A stretch of DNA of 64,000 nucleotides from Mycolicibacterium cosmeticum (GTDB lineage: Bacteria > Actinomycetota > Actinomycetes > Mycobacteriales > Mycobacteriaceae). A program made the translations under genes and the position numbers. This document shows, in pieces, positions 16,516 to 26,939 of this stretch (positions within the stretch are counted from its first letter, which is position 1; every line of letters starts with the position of its first letter). Location of the stretch: assembly GCF_000613185.1 (NCBI RefSeq), contig NZ_CCBB010000001.1:2294001-2358000 (forward strand). The letters run 5' to 3'. The notes beneath the pieces are model-generated. The model ran no database searches. It worked only from the letters and a program-made list of their open reading frames with translations, and had not been told where the DNA came from.

Positions 16516-16922
16516 TGCGTGCCTCCCAACGCAACCGTGGATGTGGCGATGACGTGATCGCCCAGGCTGTTGCTGCCCACCACTTTCAACGTCACCACAT
16601 CACCGTCGGTCGCGGTCACCTCACCCCGAAAAGTGATGGTGTCGTAGGCATACCAGGGCACGCCGAGGCGCAGCTTGATCGACTTGACGACGGCGTCGGG
16701 ACCCGCCCAATCGGTGACATAGCGCCCTACCAGACCGGTATCGGTGAGGATGTTGACGAAGATGTCCTTGGATCCCTTCGCCTGCGCCTTGTCCCGGTCG
16801 TGGTGCACGTCCTGGTAGTCGCGGGTGGCGATGGCGGTGGACACGATGAATGTCGGGTCGCCGTAAATCTGCAGTTCGGGCAGCTTCGTGCCGACCTCGA
16901 TGGCGTCGACCGTGCGGCTCAT
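16512..16922 (-). CDS. chsH1: MaoC-like enoyl-CoA hydratase subunit ChsH1
   Basis: 136 aa from ATG 16922, chosen because it overlaps the chsH2 stop as ATGA; a 10-residue longer form is possible. Single hot-dog domain: YGDPTFIVSTAIATRDYQDV, then HHDRDKAQAKGSKDIFVNIL and SLGDHVIATSTV. The HHDRDKA segment carries the hydratase His/Asp residues. With ChsH2 it forms the hydratase that adds water across the C17-C20 double bond of 3-oxo-4,17-pregnadiene-20-carboxyl-CoA, the step before Ltp2. It is equivalent to Rv3541c. Confidence 0.92.
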   Translation of the reverse strand: MSRTVDAIEVGTKLPELQIYGDPTFIVSTAIATRDYQDVHHDRDKAQAKGSKDIFVNILTDTGLVGRYVTDWAGPDAVVKSIKLRLGVPWYAYDTITFRGEVTATDGDVVTLKVVGSNSLGDHVIATSTVALGGTQ

Positions 16923-17878
16923 GCTTGCGGCTCCCATGCGTACAAGGTCCATGCCGGGCTGACGTCACTGTCGGGGAAGTCGAGATACGTTGCGCGCACC
17001 GGCAATCCGATCTTCACCTGATCTGGCTCGATCCCGCGCAGTTCGCCGAGCATGCGGACGCCCTCCTCGAGTTCCACGAGCGCGATGACGAACGGGAGGC
17101 TGCGGCCGGGCACCTTCGGGGCGTGGTGCACCACATAGCTGTACACCGTGCCCTTGCCCGATGCGACCACGTAATCGGCGGGCGCATCCTTGTCGGCCCA
17201 CACCGCGGGCACCGGCGGATGCTGCAGCGTGCCGTCCGGGCGGCGCTGGATACGCAACTCGTGGGCATTGACGCCGTCCCAGAAGAACTTGGTGTCACGC
17301 GACGACGACGGGCGCATCAGCTTGTCCGGGTCGAGATCCTCGGGGATCGCCGACGCCTCGGGTTGTGCCTGCTTGGCGGCGGGCAAGAACTTCATGATGC
17401 GCCAGTCCATGTCGGCGACTTCCTCGTCGCCGACATGCCAACGGATCTTCTGGTTGATGAAGTAGCCCTCGCCCAGCGCGGTCTGCTTGGGGCCGATGAT
17501 GCTGACGATCTCGGCGCTCATCGCGACCTGCTCGCCGGGCCGGAGGTAGCGGTGATAGGTCTGGTCGCAATTGGTGGCGACCACGCCGACATATCCGGCG
17601 TCGTCGAACAGCTTCATCGCGCGGGCCAACGGATCGTCGTCGGACCGGGTGCGGCCCAGCCCCATCATGGTCCACACCTGGATCATCGCCGGCGGCGCGA
17701 CGATACCGTCGTGGCCGGCCGCCCTTGCCGCCTCGTCGTCGACGTAGATCGGATTCTTATCACCGATCGCGTCGGTCCAGTGGTGGATCATCGGCTGGTT
17801 CACCGGGTCTCGCGCGATGGTGGGTTCACCACGGCCTGACGCGAGGATCTCCTCGATCCCCTGCTGCAGATCGCTCAT
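16919..17878 (-). CDS. chsH2: Two-domain MaoC/DUF35 hydratase subunit ChsH2
   Basis: 319 aa; ATG at 17878 overlaps the fadE29 stop (ATGA). Residues 1-175 are a MaoC-like hot-dog domain (DPVNQPMIHHWTDAIGDKNP, then HDGIVAPPAMIQVWTM). Residues 195-315 are a DUF35/OB-fold domain (KFFWDGVNAHELRIQRR, then VYSYVVHHAPKVPG). The usual rubredoxin-like CxxC...CxxC zinc knuckle of DUF35 proteins is absent here: its positions read RRPDG and PVPAVW. ChsH2 pairs with ChsH1 for hydration, and its DUF35 part binds Ltp2. It is equivalent to Rv3542c. Confidence 0.92.
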   Translation of the reverse strand: MSDLQQGIEEILASGRGEPTIARDPVNQPMIHHWTDAIGDKNPIYVDDEAARAAGHDGIVAPPAMIQVWTMMGLGRTRSDDDPLARAMKLFDDAGYVGVVATNCDQTYHRYLRPGEQVAMSAEIVSIIGPKQTALGEGYFINQKIRWHVGDEEVADMDWRIMKFLPAAKQAQPEASAIPEDLDPDKLMRPSSSRDTKFFWDGVNAHELRIQRRPDGTLQHPPVPAVWADKDAPADYVVASGKGTVYSYVVHHAPKVPGRSLPFVIALVELEEGVRMLGELRGIEPDQVKIGLPVRATYLDFPDSDVSPAWTLYAWEPQA

Positions 17879-19038
17879 CGGGCAACCCTCGGGACCTTCA
17901 GACCCGACGCCGCGATCATCTCCCGCATCACCTCGTTGACGCCACCGCCGAAGGTGATGACCAGATTGCGCTTGGTCATCTTGTCCAGCCAGTCGAGCAG
18001 GTGGGCGGTCTCCGGATCGGCCGGGTTGCCGTACCGGCCGACCAGTTCCTCGGCGAGCCGGCCGACCTCTTGGATCCGTTCGGTGGAGAAGACTTTCGTC
18101 GCCGCCGCGTCGGCGACCGCGATGGTCTCACCGGACGCCGCGACCTGCCAGTTGAGCAGTTCGTTGATCCGCCAGATGGCCTTGATCTGGCCGAGCAGAC
18201 GTTTGGCGTCATCATGCTCGATCGGTGTGACACCGTCCGACCCGGGTTTGGAGGCCCACGTCTTGATCTGGTCGTAGATACCGGCGACGCGCCCGGCCGG
18301 ACCCAGGCCGACCCGCTCGTGGTTGAGCTGGGTGGTGATCAGCTTCCAGCCGCCGTTCTCCTCACCGACCAGCATGTCGGCGGGAACGCGGACATCGTTG
18401 TAGTACGAGGCGTTCGTGTGATGGGCGCCGTCGGACAGGATGATCGGGGTCCAGCTGTAGCCCGGATCCTTGGTGTCGACGATGAGGATCGAGATGCCCT
18501 TGTGCTTGGCCGCCGACGGATCGGTACGGCAGGCCAGCCAGATGTAGTCGGCGTCGTGCGCGCCGGTGGTCCACATCTTCTGCCCATTCACGACGTACTC
18601 GTCACCATGCCGGACGGCGGTGGTCCGCAGCGAGGCCAGGTCGGTACCCGCGTCGGGCTCGGAATAGCCGATGGCGAAATGGATGTCGCCGGACAGAATT
18701 CCGGGAAGGAACTTCTTCTTCTGCTCCTCCGTGCCGTACACCTGCAGCGTCGGCCCCACGGTTTGCAGGGTGACCAGCGGCAGCGGAACGTCGGCGCGGT
18801 TGGCCTCGTTGACGAAAATCTGCTGTTCGATCGGCCCGAAACCCAGGCCGCCGTATTCCTTGGGCCAGCCCACACCCAGCTTGCCGTCCGAACCCATCCG
18901 CTTGATGACGGCACGGTAGGCCTCGTTGTGGCGGTCGGTCTCCATCGCCGCGGCTTCTTCGGGCGTGATGAGATTCGAGAAGTATTGCCGCAGTTCGGCT
19001 TGCAGCGCCCGCTGCTCGGGGGTCAATTCGATATACAT
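17875..19038 (-). CDS. fadE29: Acyl-CoA dehydrogenase FadE29 (ChsE2)
   Basis: 387 aa. Full acyl-CoA dehydrogenase architecture: N-terminal helical domain, then FAIGYSEPDAGTDLASLRT (flavin/substrate beta-barrel start), VNGQKMWTTGAHDADY, and the C-terminal four-helix bundle with LLGQIKAIWRINEL and ending ITFGGGVNEVMREMIA. With FadE28 it makes the alpha2-beta2 ChsE1-ChsE2 enzyme that desaturates 3-oxo-4-pregnene-20-carboxyl-CoA. It follows fadE28 after 5 bases. It is equivalent to Rv3543c. Confidence 0.93.
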   Translation of the reverse strand: MYIELTPEQRALQAELRQYFSNLITPEEAAAMETDRHNEAYRAVIKRMGSDGKLGVGWPKEYGGLGFGPIEQQIFVNEANRADVPLPLVTLQTVGPTLQVYGTEEQKKKFLPGILSGDIHFAIGYSEPDAGTDLASLRTTAVRHGDEYVVNGQKMWTTGAHDADYIWLACRTDPSAAKHKGISILIVDTKDPGYSWTPIILSDGAHHTNASYYNDVRVPADMLVGEENGGWKLITTQLNHERVGLGPAGRVAGIYDQIKTWASKPGSDGVTPIEHDDAKRLLGQIKAIWRINELLNWQVAASGETIAVADAAATKVFSTERIQEVGRLAEELVGRYGNPADPETAHLLDWLDKMTKRNLVITFGGGVNEVMREMIAASGLKVPRVAR

Positions 19039-19043
19039 GTGCC

Positions 19044-20048
19044 CTACGCTCCCACCAGGTCGAGACGATGCGTCGGACCGCCGAGCAGCCGGGTCAAGTC
19101 CTTGATCGACGAGTAGTAGCGGTCCATGGGGTAGGTGATGTCCATGCCCATGCCACCGTGCAGGTGGTGGCAGATCCGCATCGCCGGGGCGGCCTGCGAT
19201 GTCACCCAGTAACCCAGAATGGCCAGGTCGTCATCGGCGTCCAGCCCTTCGGACAACAACCAGACCGCCGAGGTGGACACCAGATCGATGGTGCGCGAGG
19301 CGATGTAGACCTCGGACAGCTGCGCGGCCACCGTCTGGAAGGTGGACAGCGGCCTGCCGAACTGCTCACGGGTGGCCACGTAGTCGGCAGTCAGCCGCAG
19401 CGCACCGGCGACCAGACCGGCGGCGAACGCCCCGGTGCTCGCGAGCGCCAACTGGTTCACCCGGTGCGTGCTCGCGCCCTGGAGCACATCGGCGGGCGGC
19501 ACCTGTACGTCGGCGAAGGTCACCACGTACTCGTCGGAGCCGTTGGCCGCCGGTGTCATGACCAGGCTCACGCCGGCGGCCGTCGGGGGTACCACGACGA
19601 CGGCACTGTCGGCGGTCACCACCAGCCACTCGGCCGATTCGGCGTAGGGCACACCGATTTTGGTGCCGTTGAGCCGGCCGCCGGTGAAGGTGACGGTCGG
19701 CCGCTCGGGCAGCGACGAGCCCGGCTCGTTGAGGGCGGCCGACAGCACCGCTCCCTTGGCCACCCCGGCAAGGTAGCGATCCTGCTGCTCGGCGGAGGCC
19801 AGGTCGAGCAGCGGCACCAGCCCGAGACCGAGCGTCGCCAGCGCCGGGCTGATGGTGCCGTGCCGGCCGATCTCGGTCAGCGCGGTCGCCACCTCGAGCA
19901 GTCCGAGACCGTCACCGCCGAGGCGCTCAGGTGCGGCGAGCGCAAGTACGCCACCGGAAACCAGTGCGTCCCAACTGTTGTCCCGATCCAGCACAGACGT
20001 CACCACATCGATGACGGCCTGTTGCTCCGGGTTCGGTGCGAAGTCCAC
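19044..20048 (-). CDS. fadE28: Acyl-CoA dehydrogenase FadE28 (ChsE1)
   Basis: 334 aa from a GTG at 20048. This is a short, diverged acyl-CoA dehydrogenase of the kind that works only as a heteromer: N-terminal FAPNPEQQAVIDVVTSVL, a middle beta domain in which the flavin-loop residues are altered, and the C-terminal QFGRPLSTFQTVAAQLSEVY bundle. It is the partner of FadE29 in ChsE1-ChsE2 (established for M. tuberculosis Rv3544c). It lies 15 bases downstream of cyp125 in the same operon. Confidence 0.92.
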   Translation of the reverse strand: MDFAPNPEQQAVIDVVTSVLDRDNSWDALVSGGVLALAAPERLGGDGLGLLEVATALTEIGRHGTISPALATLGLGLVPLLDLASAEQQDRYLAGVAKGAVLSAALNEPGSSLPERPTVTFTGGRLNGTKIGVPYAESAEWLVVTADSAVVVVPPTAAGVSLVMTPAANGSDEYVVTFADVQVPPADVLQGASTHRVNQLALASTGAFAAGLVAGALRLTADYVATREQFGRPLSTFQTVAAQLSEVYIASRTIDLVSTSAVWLLSEGLDADDDLAILGYWVTSQAAPAMRICHHLHGGMGMDITYPMDRYYSSIKDLTRLLGGPTHRLDLVGA

Positions 20049-20063
20049 CCGTGTACTCCTAAT

Positions 20064-21311
20064 TCAGTGCGCGACCGGGCACTTACCGGTGTAATCGACC
20101 TGCCAATGCTTAATACCATTGAGCCAGCCGGACTTCAGCCGCTCGGGCGTACCGATGGGCTTCAGGTCGGGCATGTGATCGGCGACCGCGTTGAAAATCA
20201 GGTTGATGGTCATCCGGGCCAGGTTCGCGCCGATGCAGTAGTGCGCGCCGGTGCCGCCGAAGCCGACGTGCGGGTTCGGGTTGCGCAGGATGTTGAATGC
20301 ATGCGGATCCTCGAAGACCTCGTCGTCGAAGTTGGCCGACCGGTAGGACATCACCACCCGCTGGCCCTTCTTGATCTGCACGCCGGCCAGTTCGGTGTCC
20401 TCCAGCGCGGTGCGCTGGAAGGCCGACACCGGGGTGGCCCAGCGGACGATCTCGTCGGCGGCGGTCTCCGGGCGTTCCTTCTTGTACAGCTCCCACTGCT
20501 CGGGATGCTGCGAGAAGGCGATCATGCCGTGGGTGATCGAGTTGCGGGTGGTCTCGTTGCCGGCCACCGCGAGCATCACGACGAAGAAGCCGAACTCGTC
20601 ATCGGAGAGCTTCTCACCGTCGATATCGGCCTCGATCAGCTTGGTGACGATGTCCTCGGTCGGGTTCTTGGCCCGCTCCTCGGCCATCTTCATGGCGTAG
20701 CTGATGAGTTCGAACGACGACATGGCCGGATCGACGTCGGCGTACTCGGGATCCTCGCCGGCGGTCATCTCGTTGGACCAGCGGAACAACTTGTCGCGGT
20801 CCTCCTGCGGAACACCGAGCAGTCCGGCGATGGCCTGCAGCGGCAGCTCGCAGGACACCTGCTCCACGAAATCGCCGGAGCCCTCGGCGGCGGCGGTCTG
20901 CGCGATCTTCTGGGCGCGCTCGGCGAGTTCGGCCTCCAGCCGGCCGATGGCCCGCGGGGTGAACCCGCGGGAGACGATCTTGCGCAGCCGGGTGTGCTGC
21001 GGGGCGTCCATGTTCAACAGCACGGCCCGCTGCAGGTCGACCGCTTCCCGGGTCATCTCCTGCGGCCACACCGGGATGGCGCCGTCGGGCGAGCTGCCGT
21101 AGATGTCGTTGCGCTTGGACACCTCTTTGACGTCGGCGTGCTTGGTGACCAGCCAGTAGCCTTTGTCACCGAACCCACCGGTGCCACCGGGCACGTCGAC
21201 CCAGTGCACGGGCTCGGACTTACGCAGTTCGGCGAGTTCTTCCACGGGCAGCCGTTCCAGGTTGAGGCTGGCGTCGAGGAAGTCGAAGTCGGGCGAGATT
21301 GGGCATGGCAT
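20064..21311 (-). CDS. cyp125: Cholesterol C26/C27 monooxygenase CYP125
   Basis: 415 aa cytochrome P450. I-helix oxygen-activation motif AGNETTR at residues 250-256, ExxR at 287-290 (EIVR), and the heme loop FGGTGAHYCIGANLAR with the iron-ligating Cys at about 359. CYP125 oxidises the terminal carbon of cholesterol or cholestenone to start side-chain degradation. It is the first gene of the operon that ends with ltp2. The start codon lies 19 bases from a perfect KstR box at 21331-21344, so repression by KstR is expected. It is slightly shorter at the N-terminus than M. tuberculosis Rv3545c (433 aa). Confidence 0.95.
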   Translation of the reverse strand: MPCPISPDFDFLDASLNLERLPVEELAELRKSEPVHWVDVPGGTGGFGDKGYWLVTKHADVKEVSKRNDIYGSSPDGAIPVWPQEMTREAVDLQRAVLLNMDAPQHTRLRKIVSRGFTPRAIGRLEAELAERAQKIAQTAAAEGSGDFVEQVSCELPLQAIAGLLGVPQEDRDKLFRWSNEMTAGEDPEYADVDPAMSSFELISYAMKMAEERAKNPTEDIVTKLIEADIDGEKLSDDEFGFFVVMLAVAGNETTRNSITHGMIAFSQHPEQWELYKKERPETAADEIVRWATPVSAFQRTALEDTELAGVQIKKGQRVVMSYRSANFDDEVFEDPHAFNILRNPNPHVGFGGTGAHYCIGANLARMTINLIFNAVADHMPDLKPIGTPERLKSGWLNGIKHWQVDYTGKCPVAH

Positions 21312-21330
21312 GAGTTTGCGCTCCTACGAA

Positions 21331-21344
21331 TGCAACGTGTTCTA
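21331..21344. promoter_or_regulatory. KstR operator, cyp125 side
   Basis: TGCAACGTGTTCTA fits the KstR consensus TnnAACnnGTTnnA exactly. It lies 20 bases upstream of the cyp125 start, in the divergent cyp125/fadA5 gap. Confidence 0.85.
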
Positions 21345-21409
21345 GTGCCAGTAAAACATGCCTCCACCGCAGATAAAAGGCACGGTGGCATCGTCGCTTG
21401 TCAGAGTAA

Positions 21410-21423
21410 TGAAACGTGTTCTA
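21410..21423. promoter_or_regulatory. KstR operator, fadA5 side
   Basis: TGAAACGTGTTCTA fits TnnAACnnGTTnnA exactly. It ends 10 bases before the fadA5 ATG, so repressor binding would cover the transcript start; the fadA5 message may be leaderless or nearly so. The core is identical to the box at 21331. Confidence 0.85.
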
Positions 21424-21424
21424 G

Positions 21425-22597
<1,173 letters not shown>

Positions 22598-22606
22598 GTC
22601 CGGCCG

Positions 22607-23472
<866 letters not shown>

Positions 23473-23473
23473 C

Positions 23474-23498
23474 CGGCCCCCGGTCGCGCCGGGGGCCG
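23474..23498. terminator. Perfect GC-rich hairpin between convergent genes
   Basis: Arms CGGCCCCCGG and CCGGGGGCCG are exact reverse complements around a 5-base loop TCGCG. It starts directly after the ddn stop and lies 11 bases from the convergent SDR stop, so it can end transcription from both sides. There is no U-tract, as is common in mycobacteria. Confidence 0.7.
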
Positions 23499-23509
23499 AC
23501 GGCCGCCGC

Positions 23510-24415
23510 TCAGGCGCCGTACACCGGTAGCGGGGTCCGCGACTTGGCCAACAGGTCGCCGACCACCGGCCCGAGTTCGGCCGGGTCCCAGCGGGCGCCC
23601 TTGTCGATCTCGGCACCACGCGCCCAGCCCTCGGCGACGCGGATGACGCCACCCTCGACCTCGAACACCCGGCCGGTGACGTCGCGGGATTCGGCACTGC
23701 CCAGCCATACCACCAGCGGTGAGATGTTCTCCGGGGCCATCGCGTCGAAATCCTGGTCCTGCGTGGACATCATGTCGGCGAACACCGTCTCGGTCATCCG
23801 GGTGCGCGCCGAGGGCGCGATGGCGTTGACGCGCACGCCGTAGCGGCCCATCTCGGCGGCGGCGACCAGGGTCAGGGCGGCGATGCCCGCCTTGGCGGCG
23901 CTGTAGTTGGCCTGCCCGACACTGCCCTGCAGGCCGGCCCCGGAACTGGTGTTGATGATGCGGGCGTCGACGGTGTTACCGGCCTTGGACTGGGCGCGCC
24001 AGTACGCGGCGGCGTGCTTCATGGTGGCGAAGTGTCCCTTGAGGTGCACGGCGGTGACGGCGTCGAACTCCTCTTCCGACGTGTTGGCGAACATCCGGTC
24101 CCGCACGATGCCGGCGTTGTTGACCAGGACGTCGAGTCCACCGAACGCGTCGACCGCGGTCTGGATCAGGCCTTCGGCCTGCGCCCAGTCGGCGACGTTC
24201 GCACCGCTGGTGACGGCTTCGCCTCCGGCGGAGACGATTTCGTCGACGACGGCCTGCGCGGCGCTGCCACCGCCGGCCGGCGACCCGTCCAGGCCCACAC
24301 CGATGTCGTTGACCACCACGCGCGCGCCTTCGGCGGCGAACGCGAGCGCGTGCGCGCGGCCGATGCCGCCGCCGGCGCCCGTCACGATGACCACGCGGCC
24401 GTCGAGCAAACCCAT
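23510..24415 (-). CDS. Short-chain dehydrogenase (Rv3548c type)
   Basis: 301 aa. Classical SDR with NAD(P)-binding TGAGGGIGRAHALAFAAEGA at the N-terminus, NNAGI, an active-site Ser in TSSGAGLQGSVGQ and the YSAAK catalytic Tyr/Lys motif. The length and the C-terminal tail resemble the multifunctional-enzyme type 3-hydroxyacyl-CoA dehydrogenases. It probably oxidises a 3-hydroxyacyl-CoA intermediate of steroid breakdown. It forms an operon with the second SDR upstream (15-base gap), which diverges from echA20 across a KstR2 box. Confidence 0.88.
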   Translation of the reverse strand: MGLLDGRVVIVTGAGGGIGRAHALAFAAEGARVVVNDIGVGLDGSPAGGGSAAQAVVDEIVSAGGEAVTSGANVADWAQAEGLIQTAVDAFGGLDVLVNNAGIVRDRMFANTSEEEFDAVTAVHLKGHFATMKHAAAYWRAQSKAGNTVDARIINTSSGAGLQGSVGQANYSAAKAGIAALTLVAAAEMGRYGVRVNAIAPSARTRMTETVFADMMSTQDQDFDAMAPENISPLVVWLGSAESRDVTGRVFEVEGGVIRVAEGWARGAEIDKGARWDPAELGPVVGDLLAKSRTPLPVYGA

Positions 24416-24430
24416 TGTTGTTCTCTCCTT

Positions 24431-25201
24431 TTACTTGTTGGCGCTGGATGCCGCCAGGTAGGTCGGCGGCTCCCCGCCGCCGTGCACCTGGAGCGTGGCT
24501 CCGCTGATATACGACGCTGCTTCGGATGACAAAAAGGCTGCGGCCCAACCGATGTCAGCGGGCTTGGCCAACCGGCCCAGCGGGACCGTGGCGGCCACGG
24601 CGGCCACCGACCCGGCGTCGCCGTAGAACAGTTCGGACTGCTCGGTCTCGACCATGCCGACCACCACCGAGTTGACCCGCACCTTGGGCGCCCATTCGAC
24701 GGCCAGGGTGGAGGTGAGGTTGTCGATGCCGGCCTTGGCCGCCCCGTAGGCGGCGGTGCCCGGCGTGGGCCGGTGCCCGCTGACGCTGGAGATGTTGACG
24801 ATCGACCCGCCGCTGCCCTGGGCCTGCATGACGGCGTTGGCGTGGGTGGATACCGACAGCGCGCCGATCAGGTTCAGCTCGATGATCTTGGTGCTGAATT
24901 TCGCCGAGGCGTCGGCGGCCAGCACGTACGGGGAGCCGCCGGCATTGTTGACCACGACGTCGAGGCGGCCGTGCGCCGCGACGATCGCGTCGATCATGGC
25001 CTTGACGGATTCGTCGTCGCGGATATCGCAAGCATGGAACTCGTACGGCAGGCCCTCGACGGGACGGCGCGCACAGGTGATGACGGTGGCGCCCTGGGCG
25101 GCGAACACCGAGCTGATCCCGGCGCCGACCCCGCGCACCCCGCCGGTCACCAGGACCACCCGGCCCGCCAGTTGCAGATTGATTCCAGCCGCGTCGGTCA
25201 C
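24431..25201 (-). CDS. Short-chain dehydrogenase (Rv3549c type)
   Basis: 256 aa from GTG 25201. Rossmann motif VTGGVRGVGAG, NNAGG, NISSVSGHR with the active-site Ser, and YGAAKAG with catalytic Tyr/Lys. A C-terminal GGGEPPTY ends the substrate loop side. It is the first gene of a two-gene minus operon controlled from the KstR2 box at 25217-25230. The exact substrate in ring C/D degradation is not assigned by sequence alone. Confidence 0.88.
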   Translation of the reverse strand: MTDAAGINLQLAGRVVLVTGGVRGVGAGISSVFAAQGATVITCARRPVEGLPYEFHACDIRDDESVKAMIDAIVAAHGRLDVVVNNAGGSPYVLAADASAKFSTKIIELNLIGALSVSTHANAVMQAQGSGGSIVNISSVSGHRPTPGTAAYGAAKAGIDNLTSTLAVEWAPKVRVNSVVVGMVETEQSELFYGDAGSVAAVAATVPLGRLAKPADIGWAAAFLSSEAASYISGATLQVHGGGEPPTYLAASSANK

Positions 25202-25216
25202 TGTGCTAGCGTACCA

Positions 25217-25230
25217 AGCAAGTGCTTGCT
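25217..25230. promoter_or_regulatory. KstR2 operator (SDR / echA20 divergent promoters)
   Basis: AGCAAGTGCTTGCT matches the KstR2 consensus AnCAAGnnCTTGnT. It sits in the 57-base gap, 16 bases from the SDR start and 29 from the echA20 start, so it can control both directions. Confidence 0.88.
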
Positions 25231-25258
25231 TAGGTAGCGACCCCTTCAGGAAGTGACC

Positions 25259-26029
25259 GTGTCAGAAAAAGCGAAGACCATCACCACCGAGACAGTCGAG
25301 CCGGGCATCGTCTCGGTCACCGTCAACTACCCGCCGGTCAACGCCATCCCCTCCCGCGGCTGGTTCGAACTCGGCGACGCCATCACCGCCGCCGGCCGCG
25401 ACCGCAGCACCCACGTGGTGATCCTGCGAGCCGAGGGCCGGGGCTTCAACGCCGGCGTGGACATCAAGGAGATGCAGAACACCGAGGGCTTCACCGCCCT
25501 GATCGACGCGAATCGCGGCTGCTACCACGCCTTCCGCGCGGTGTACGAATGCGAGGTGCCGGTGGTGGCCGCCGTCAACGGCTTCTGCGTCGGCGGTGGT
25601 ATCGGACTGGTGGGCAACGCCGACGTGATCGTCGCCTCCGACGATGCCAAGTTCGGGCTGCCCGAGGTGGAGCGCGGCGCCCTCGGGGCCGCCACTCACC
25701 TGTCCCGCCTGGTGCCCCAGCACCTGATGCGCCGGTTGTTCTACACCGCCGCCACCGTCGACGCCGAAACCCTGCACCACTTCGGCTCGGTACACGAGGT
25801 GGTGCCGCGCGCCGACCTCGACGAGTCGGCCCTGCGGGTCGCGCGCGATATCGCCAACAAGGACACCCGGGTGATCCGGGCCGCCAAGGAGGCGCTGAAC
25901 TTCATCGACGTCCAGCCGGTCAACGCGAGATACCGGATGGAACAGGGGTTCACCTTCGAACTCAACCTCGCCGGCGTGTCCGACGAGCACCGTGATGCCT
26001 TCGCCGGTACCGACAAGGGGGCCAAATAG
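25259..26029 (+). CDS. echA20: Ring-opening crotonase EchA20
   Basis: 256 aa from the GTG at 25259, which has AGGAAG at a better spacing than the GTG at 25253. Crotonase fold: GRGFNAGVDIKEM (oxyanion hole strand 1) and NGFCVGGGIGLVGNADV (strand 2), then FGLPEVERGALG and a C-terminal helix. In M. tuberculosis EchA20 (Rv3550) hydrolyses a ring of the bicyclic HIP-derived CoA thioester before IpdAB opens the remaining ring. It is the first gene of the echA20-ipdA-ipdB-ipdC operon under KstR2. Confidence 0.92.
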   Translation: MSEKAKTITTETVEPGIVSVTVNYPPVNAIPSRGWFELGDAITAAGRDRSTHVVILRAEGRGFNAGVDIKEMQNTEGFTALIDANRGCYHAFRAVYECEVPVVAAVNGFCVGGGIGLVGNADVIVASDDAKFGLPEVERGALGAATHLSRLVPQHLMRRLFYTAATVDAETLHHFGSVHEVVPRADLDESALRVARDIANKDTRVIRAAKEALNFIDVQPVNARYRMEQGFTFELNLAGVSDEHRDAFAGTDKGAK

Positions 26030-26069
26030 CCATGATTCGGCGGGTACGAGCGAAGCGAGCGGGGAAATA

Positions 26070-26939
26070 ATGTCTGACAAGAGAACAACGCTCGACGAGG
26101 CGGTCGCCTCCATCGAGAGCGGCATGACCATCGGCATCGGCGGCTGGGGTTCCCGGCGCAAGCCGATGGCCTTCGTCCGCGCACTGCTGCGCACCGACGT
26201 GACGGACCTGACGGTCGTCACCTACGGCGGCCCCGATCTGGGCCTGCTGTGCTCGGCGGGCAAGGTCAAGCGGGTGTACTACGGCTTCGTGTCACTGGAC
26301 TCGCCGCCGTTCTACGATCCGTGGTTCGCCAAGGCCCGTACCAGCGGCGCCATCGAGGCCCGCGAGATGGACGAGGGCATGCTGCGCTGCGGTCTGCAGG
26401 CCGCCGCCCAGCGGCTGCCGTTCCTGCCGATCCGAGCCGGCCTGGGCAGCGATGTCCGCACCTTCTGGGGTGACGAACTCAAGACCGTCAAATCTCCCTA
26501 CGACGACCAGGAACTCATCGCCATGCCGGCGCTGAACCTGGACGCGGCGTTCGTGCACATGAACCTCGGCGACGAGCGGGGCAATGCCGCCTACACCGGC
26601 ATCGACCCCTACTTCGACGACCTGTTCCTGATGTCCGCGCAGCGGCGGTTGCTGTCGGTGGAACGCGTCGTCTCCACCGACGAACTGGTGAAAGCCGTTC
26701 CGCCGCAGGCATTGCTGATCAACCGGATGATGGTCGACGCCGTCGTCGAGGCACCGGGCGGTGCGCACTTCACCACCAACGAGCCGGACTACCGGCGGGC
26801 TGAGAAGTTCCAGCGGCACTACGCCGAGGCCGCGGGCTCCGCCGAAACCTGGGCCCAGTTCGTCACGACGTACCTGTCCGGCAGTGAGGACGACTACCAA
26901 GCCGCCGTGCGTAAATTCGCCGAGGAGGCCAACCGATGA
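26070..26939 (+). CDS. ipdA: Ring hydrolase subunit IpdA
   Basis: 289 aa (M. tuberculosis Rv3551: 292). Class I CoA-transferase-like alpha subunit: DEAVASIESGMTIGIGGWG at the N-terminus, VTYGGPDLGLLCSAGKVKRV, and NLDAAFVHMNLGDERGN. IpdAB has the CoA-transferase fold but is a hydrolase that opens the last ring of the cholesterol-derived COCHEA-CoA (established). The start at 26070 leaves a 40-base gap after echA20; a longer in-frame start inside echA20 was judged unlikely. The stop overlaps ipdB (ATGA). Confidence 0.93.
   Translation: MSDKRTTLDEAVASIESGMTIGIGGWGSRRKPMAFVRALLRTDVTDLTVVTYGGPDLGLLCSAGKVKRVYYGFVSLDSPPFYDPWFAKARTSGAIEAREMDEGMLRCGLQAAAQRLPFLPIRAGLGSDVRTFWGDELKTVKSPYDDQELIAMPALNLDAAFVHMNLGDERGNAAYTGIDPYFDDLFLMSAQRRLLSVERVVSTDELVKAVPPQALLINRMMVDAVVEAPGGAHFTTNEPDYRRAEKFQRHYAEAAGSAETWAQFVTTYLSGSEDDYQAAVRKFAEEANR

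Noticed and set aside
26045..26062. CGAGCGAAGCGAGCG-type quasi-palindrome between echA20 and ipdA, considered as an operator.
   Set aside because: This motif is a widespread short GC-rich element in actinobacterial intergenic DNA, and the operon is already explained by the KstR2 box at 25217.
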